Shown: in pieces, positions 22,908 to 23,965 of the stretch | Numbering within the stretch: position 1 is the first letter of the stretch | How the letters are laid out: the number at the start of each line of letters is the position of its first letter | Assembly (NCBI GenBank): GCA_021736505.1 | Contig: JAIPFU010000011.1 | Span: forward strand, 1 to 23,965 | Source: Spirochaetia bacterium | Lineage (GTDB): Bacteria; Spirochaetota; Spirochaetia; PWKH01 | Length of the DNA: 23,965 bases | Reading direction: 5' to 3' | Program-made: the position numbers and the translations under genes | The notes under the pieces: generated by a model | Told to the model about the DNA's origin: nothing | Seen by the model: only the letters and a program-made list of their open reading frames with translations | The model's database searches: none

Positions 22908-22936
22908 TCTATAAAATTTTATCGATAAAAAATCAA
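22908..22936 (-). promoter_or_regulatory. Promoter of the 28-residue peptide gene
   Basis: Minus-strand TTGATT (22936-22931), a 17-bp spacer and TATAGA (22913-22908). The start near 22900 gives a leader of about 35 bases containing the strong ribosome-binding site. The spacer holds an ATCGAT-centred palindrome (TTTTATCGATAAAA). Confidence 0.6.
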
Positions 22937-23163
22937 GAGGTTTACAGCAAAAAAAGTAAAAATTTTCGCGTTTTTCCACTAATTATCAAAAAAAGTTGCG
23001 GAATACCTGTATTTTTGGGGAATTGGGTTCTTATTTGTGTTATGTGACAGCCGTAAAATGCCGGTAATTACTGTTTCTTTGAAAAGCAAGTTTTGAATTC
23101 CAAGGAGACGCTTTATTCCCAAACGGAGCGAGAGGAGGGGAAGCATTAAGATGCTTGTATTTG
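22937..23163. other. Non-coding gap between the two divergent units
   Basis: A+T-rich, with no supported frame on either strand. A small hairpin AAGCAT-TAAG-ATGCTT lies near 23142-23157, and GGAG-containing sites near 23104 and 23134 have no convincing start codon. Confidence 0.45.
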
Positions 23164-23192
23164 GTGACAAACTATTCATGATATATTATAAT
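23164..23192 (+). promoter_or_regulatory. Promoter of the AAA ATPase gene
   Basis: GTGACA (23164-23169), a 17-bp spacer and a perfect TATAAT (23187-23192) lie 47 bases before the ATG, giving a leader of about 40 bases with GGAGG just ahead of the start. Confidence 0.65.
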
Positions 23193-23238
23193 AGCAATAT
23201 GTGTTACAGTAACGACCGTTGCAGTAATGGAGGTTGCT

Positions 23239-23965
23239 ATGAAATTTTATAATAGAGAGAAGGAACTAGACATCCTTAATACTGCATATTCCCAATGTCA
23301 GGAAGAATATGGGTCAATAACAGTATTAACAGGTAGGCGTCGTGTAGGTAAGACTCTCTTAACAAGAGAATATGTAAAAGATAAAAAACATCTATACTTC
23401 TTCACAAGTAAAAAAGCAGAACCGATTTTATGTGCGGAACTAAAAGAAGAATATGAAAAATTTACCGGAGAGGAAATAATTGGAGAGGTAAAAAGCTTCC
23501 CCAAGCTATTCAGACAATTAGTGAAATATGGGAAAGATAATCCCTATGTTTTAATAATTGACGAATTTCAGGAATTCTATAATATAAATAAAAGTATTTA
23601 CTCTGATATACAGAATATCTGGGATGAATATAAATTTAAAACGAAAGTACATATAATCTTTATTGGCTCAATATACTCTTTGATGATAAAGATATTTCAG
23701 AATGAAAAAAAACCGTTATATGGTAGAGCTGATAGAATATTATATGTAAAACCGTTTAAAGCTCAAATAATAAAAAAAATATTATTGGATTATAATGCAT
23801 ATAGTAACGAAAGACTATTTTTTAATTATCTACTTACTGGTGGTATTCCGAGATATCAAGAAATATTGATAAGAGCGAAATGCTTTGATCTTGAAGACAT
23901 GCTGGATTTACTTTTGGAGAAAGATTCATTCTTTATAGGTGAAGGGAAAAATTTATTAATTCAAG
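23239..23965 (+). CDS. AAA-type ATPase of the archaeal-ATPase/DUF234 group (3' end outside the window)
   Basis: 242 codons are present before the window ends; members are usually 430-480 residues. The protein opens with the characteristic FYNREKELDILNTAY and then has Walker A GRRRVGKT (32-39) and Walker B VLIIDEF (104-110, Asp108-Glu109), followed by IFIGSIYSLM (sensor 1 region) and the group's YGRADRILYVKPF and LLTGGIPRYQEIL motifs. The missing C-terminal part would carry the DUF234 nuclease-like domain in typical relatives. ATG with GGAGG at 23229-23233 and a promoter at 23164. It is much richer in A+T than the transporter operon before it, which suggests separate, probably horizontal, origin. 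The biological role of the group is unsettled. Confidence 0.88.
   Translation, partial: MKFYNREKELDILNTAYSQCQEEYGSITVLTGRRRVGKTLLTREYVKDKKHLYFFTSKKAEPILCAELKEEYEKFTGEEIIGEVKSFPKLFRQLVKYGKDNPYVLIIDEFQEFYNINKSIYSDIQNIWDEYKFKTKVHIIFIGSIYSLMIKIFQNEKKPLYGRADRILYVKPFKAQIIKKILLDYNAYSNERLFFNYLLTGGIPRYQEILIRAKCFDLEDMLDLLLEKDSFFIGEGKNLLIQ

Noticed and set aside
1..23965. tRNA, rRNA, complete insertion sequences or phage genes
   Set aside because: None could be recognised; the S23-type fragment is not inside an rRNA gene here.

Overview
The window looks like a chromosomal segment of a free-living, carbohydrate-degrading bacterium, most likely a spirochaete (Spirochaetales-type). This is an inference from the Spirochaete-style export signals (relaxed lipobox; mature proteins starting near GQSE and GNSES), the mix of sugar ABC transporters, tripartite tricarboxylate transporters (TTT), sulfatases, ROK regulators and HD-GYP proteins, and the many simple-sequence intergenic repeats. 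No rRNA or tRNA gene was seen, so taxonomy cannot be fixed here.

Layout. (1) 1-1747: the end of a MalG-type sugar permease and a Gfo/Idh/MocA oxidoreductase, separated by degenerate tandem repeats. (2) 1748-2825: a dispersed repeat element (copy A) and the decayed 3' part of a DUF2075 helicase-like gene. (3) 2826-10241: a divergent locus with two cytoplasmic-type sulfatases on the minus strand and, on the plus strand, a complete TTT transporter (tctC, tctB, tctA) followed by a ROK regulator. The two arms start from overlapping convergent-facing promoters with palindromes nearby. It reads as a regulated system that imports a sulfated, probably acidic, small molecule and desulfates it inside the cell. 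(4) 10242-12085: repeat-rich accessory stretch with copies B and C of the dispersed element, two small membrane-anchored unknown proteins, a 19-bp iterated repeat, and the 3' half of a 23S-IVP/S23 four-helix-bundle gene lying between two CCAA tracts. (5) 12098-15856: CaCA-family Ca2+/Na+ exchanger, FTR1-family permease, and a tandem HD / HD-GYP protein. (6) 15857-22497: a G+C-richer three-gene operon: a MalE-like binding protein with simple-sequence insertions, a lipoprotein with three repeated SUOX-like domains, and a single-chain MalF-MalG permease fusion. No ATPase gene is nearby. (7) 22498-23965: a self-contained minus-strand transcription unit for a 28-residue membrane peptide, and the start of an A+T-rich AAA ATPase gene cut by the window end.

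The best candidates for undescribed biology are the binding protein / triple-domain lipoprotein / fused permease operon, the dispersed box-plus-CCAA repeat family with its link to an S23-type gene remnant, the sulfatase-TTT-ROK locus with interlocked promoters, and the 28-residue peptide gene with its own promoter and terminator.
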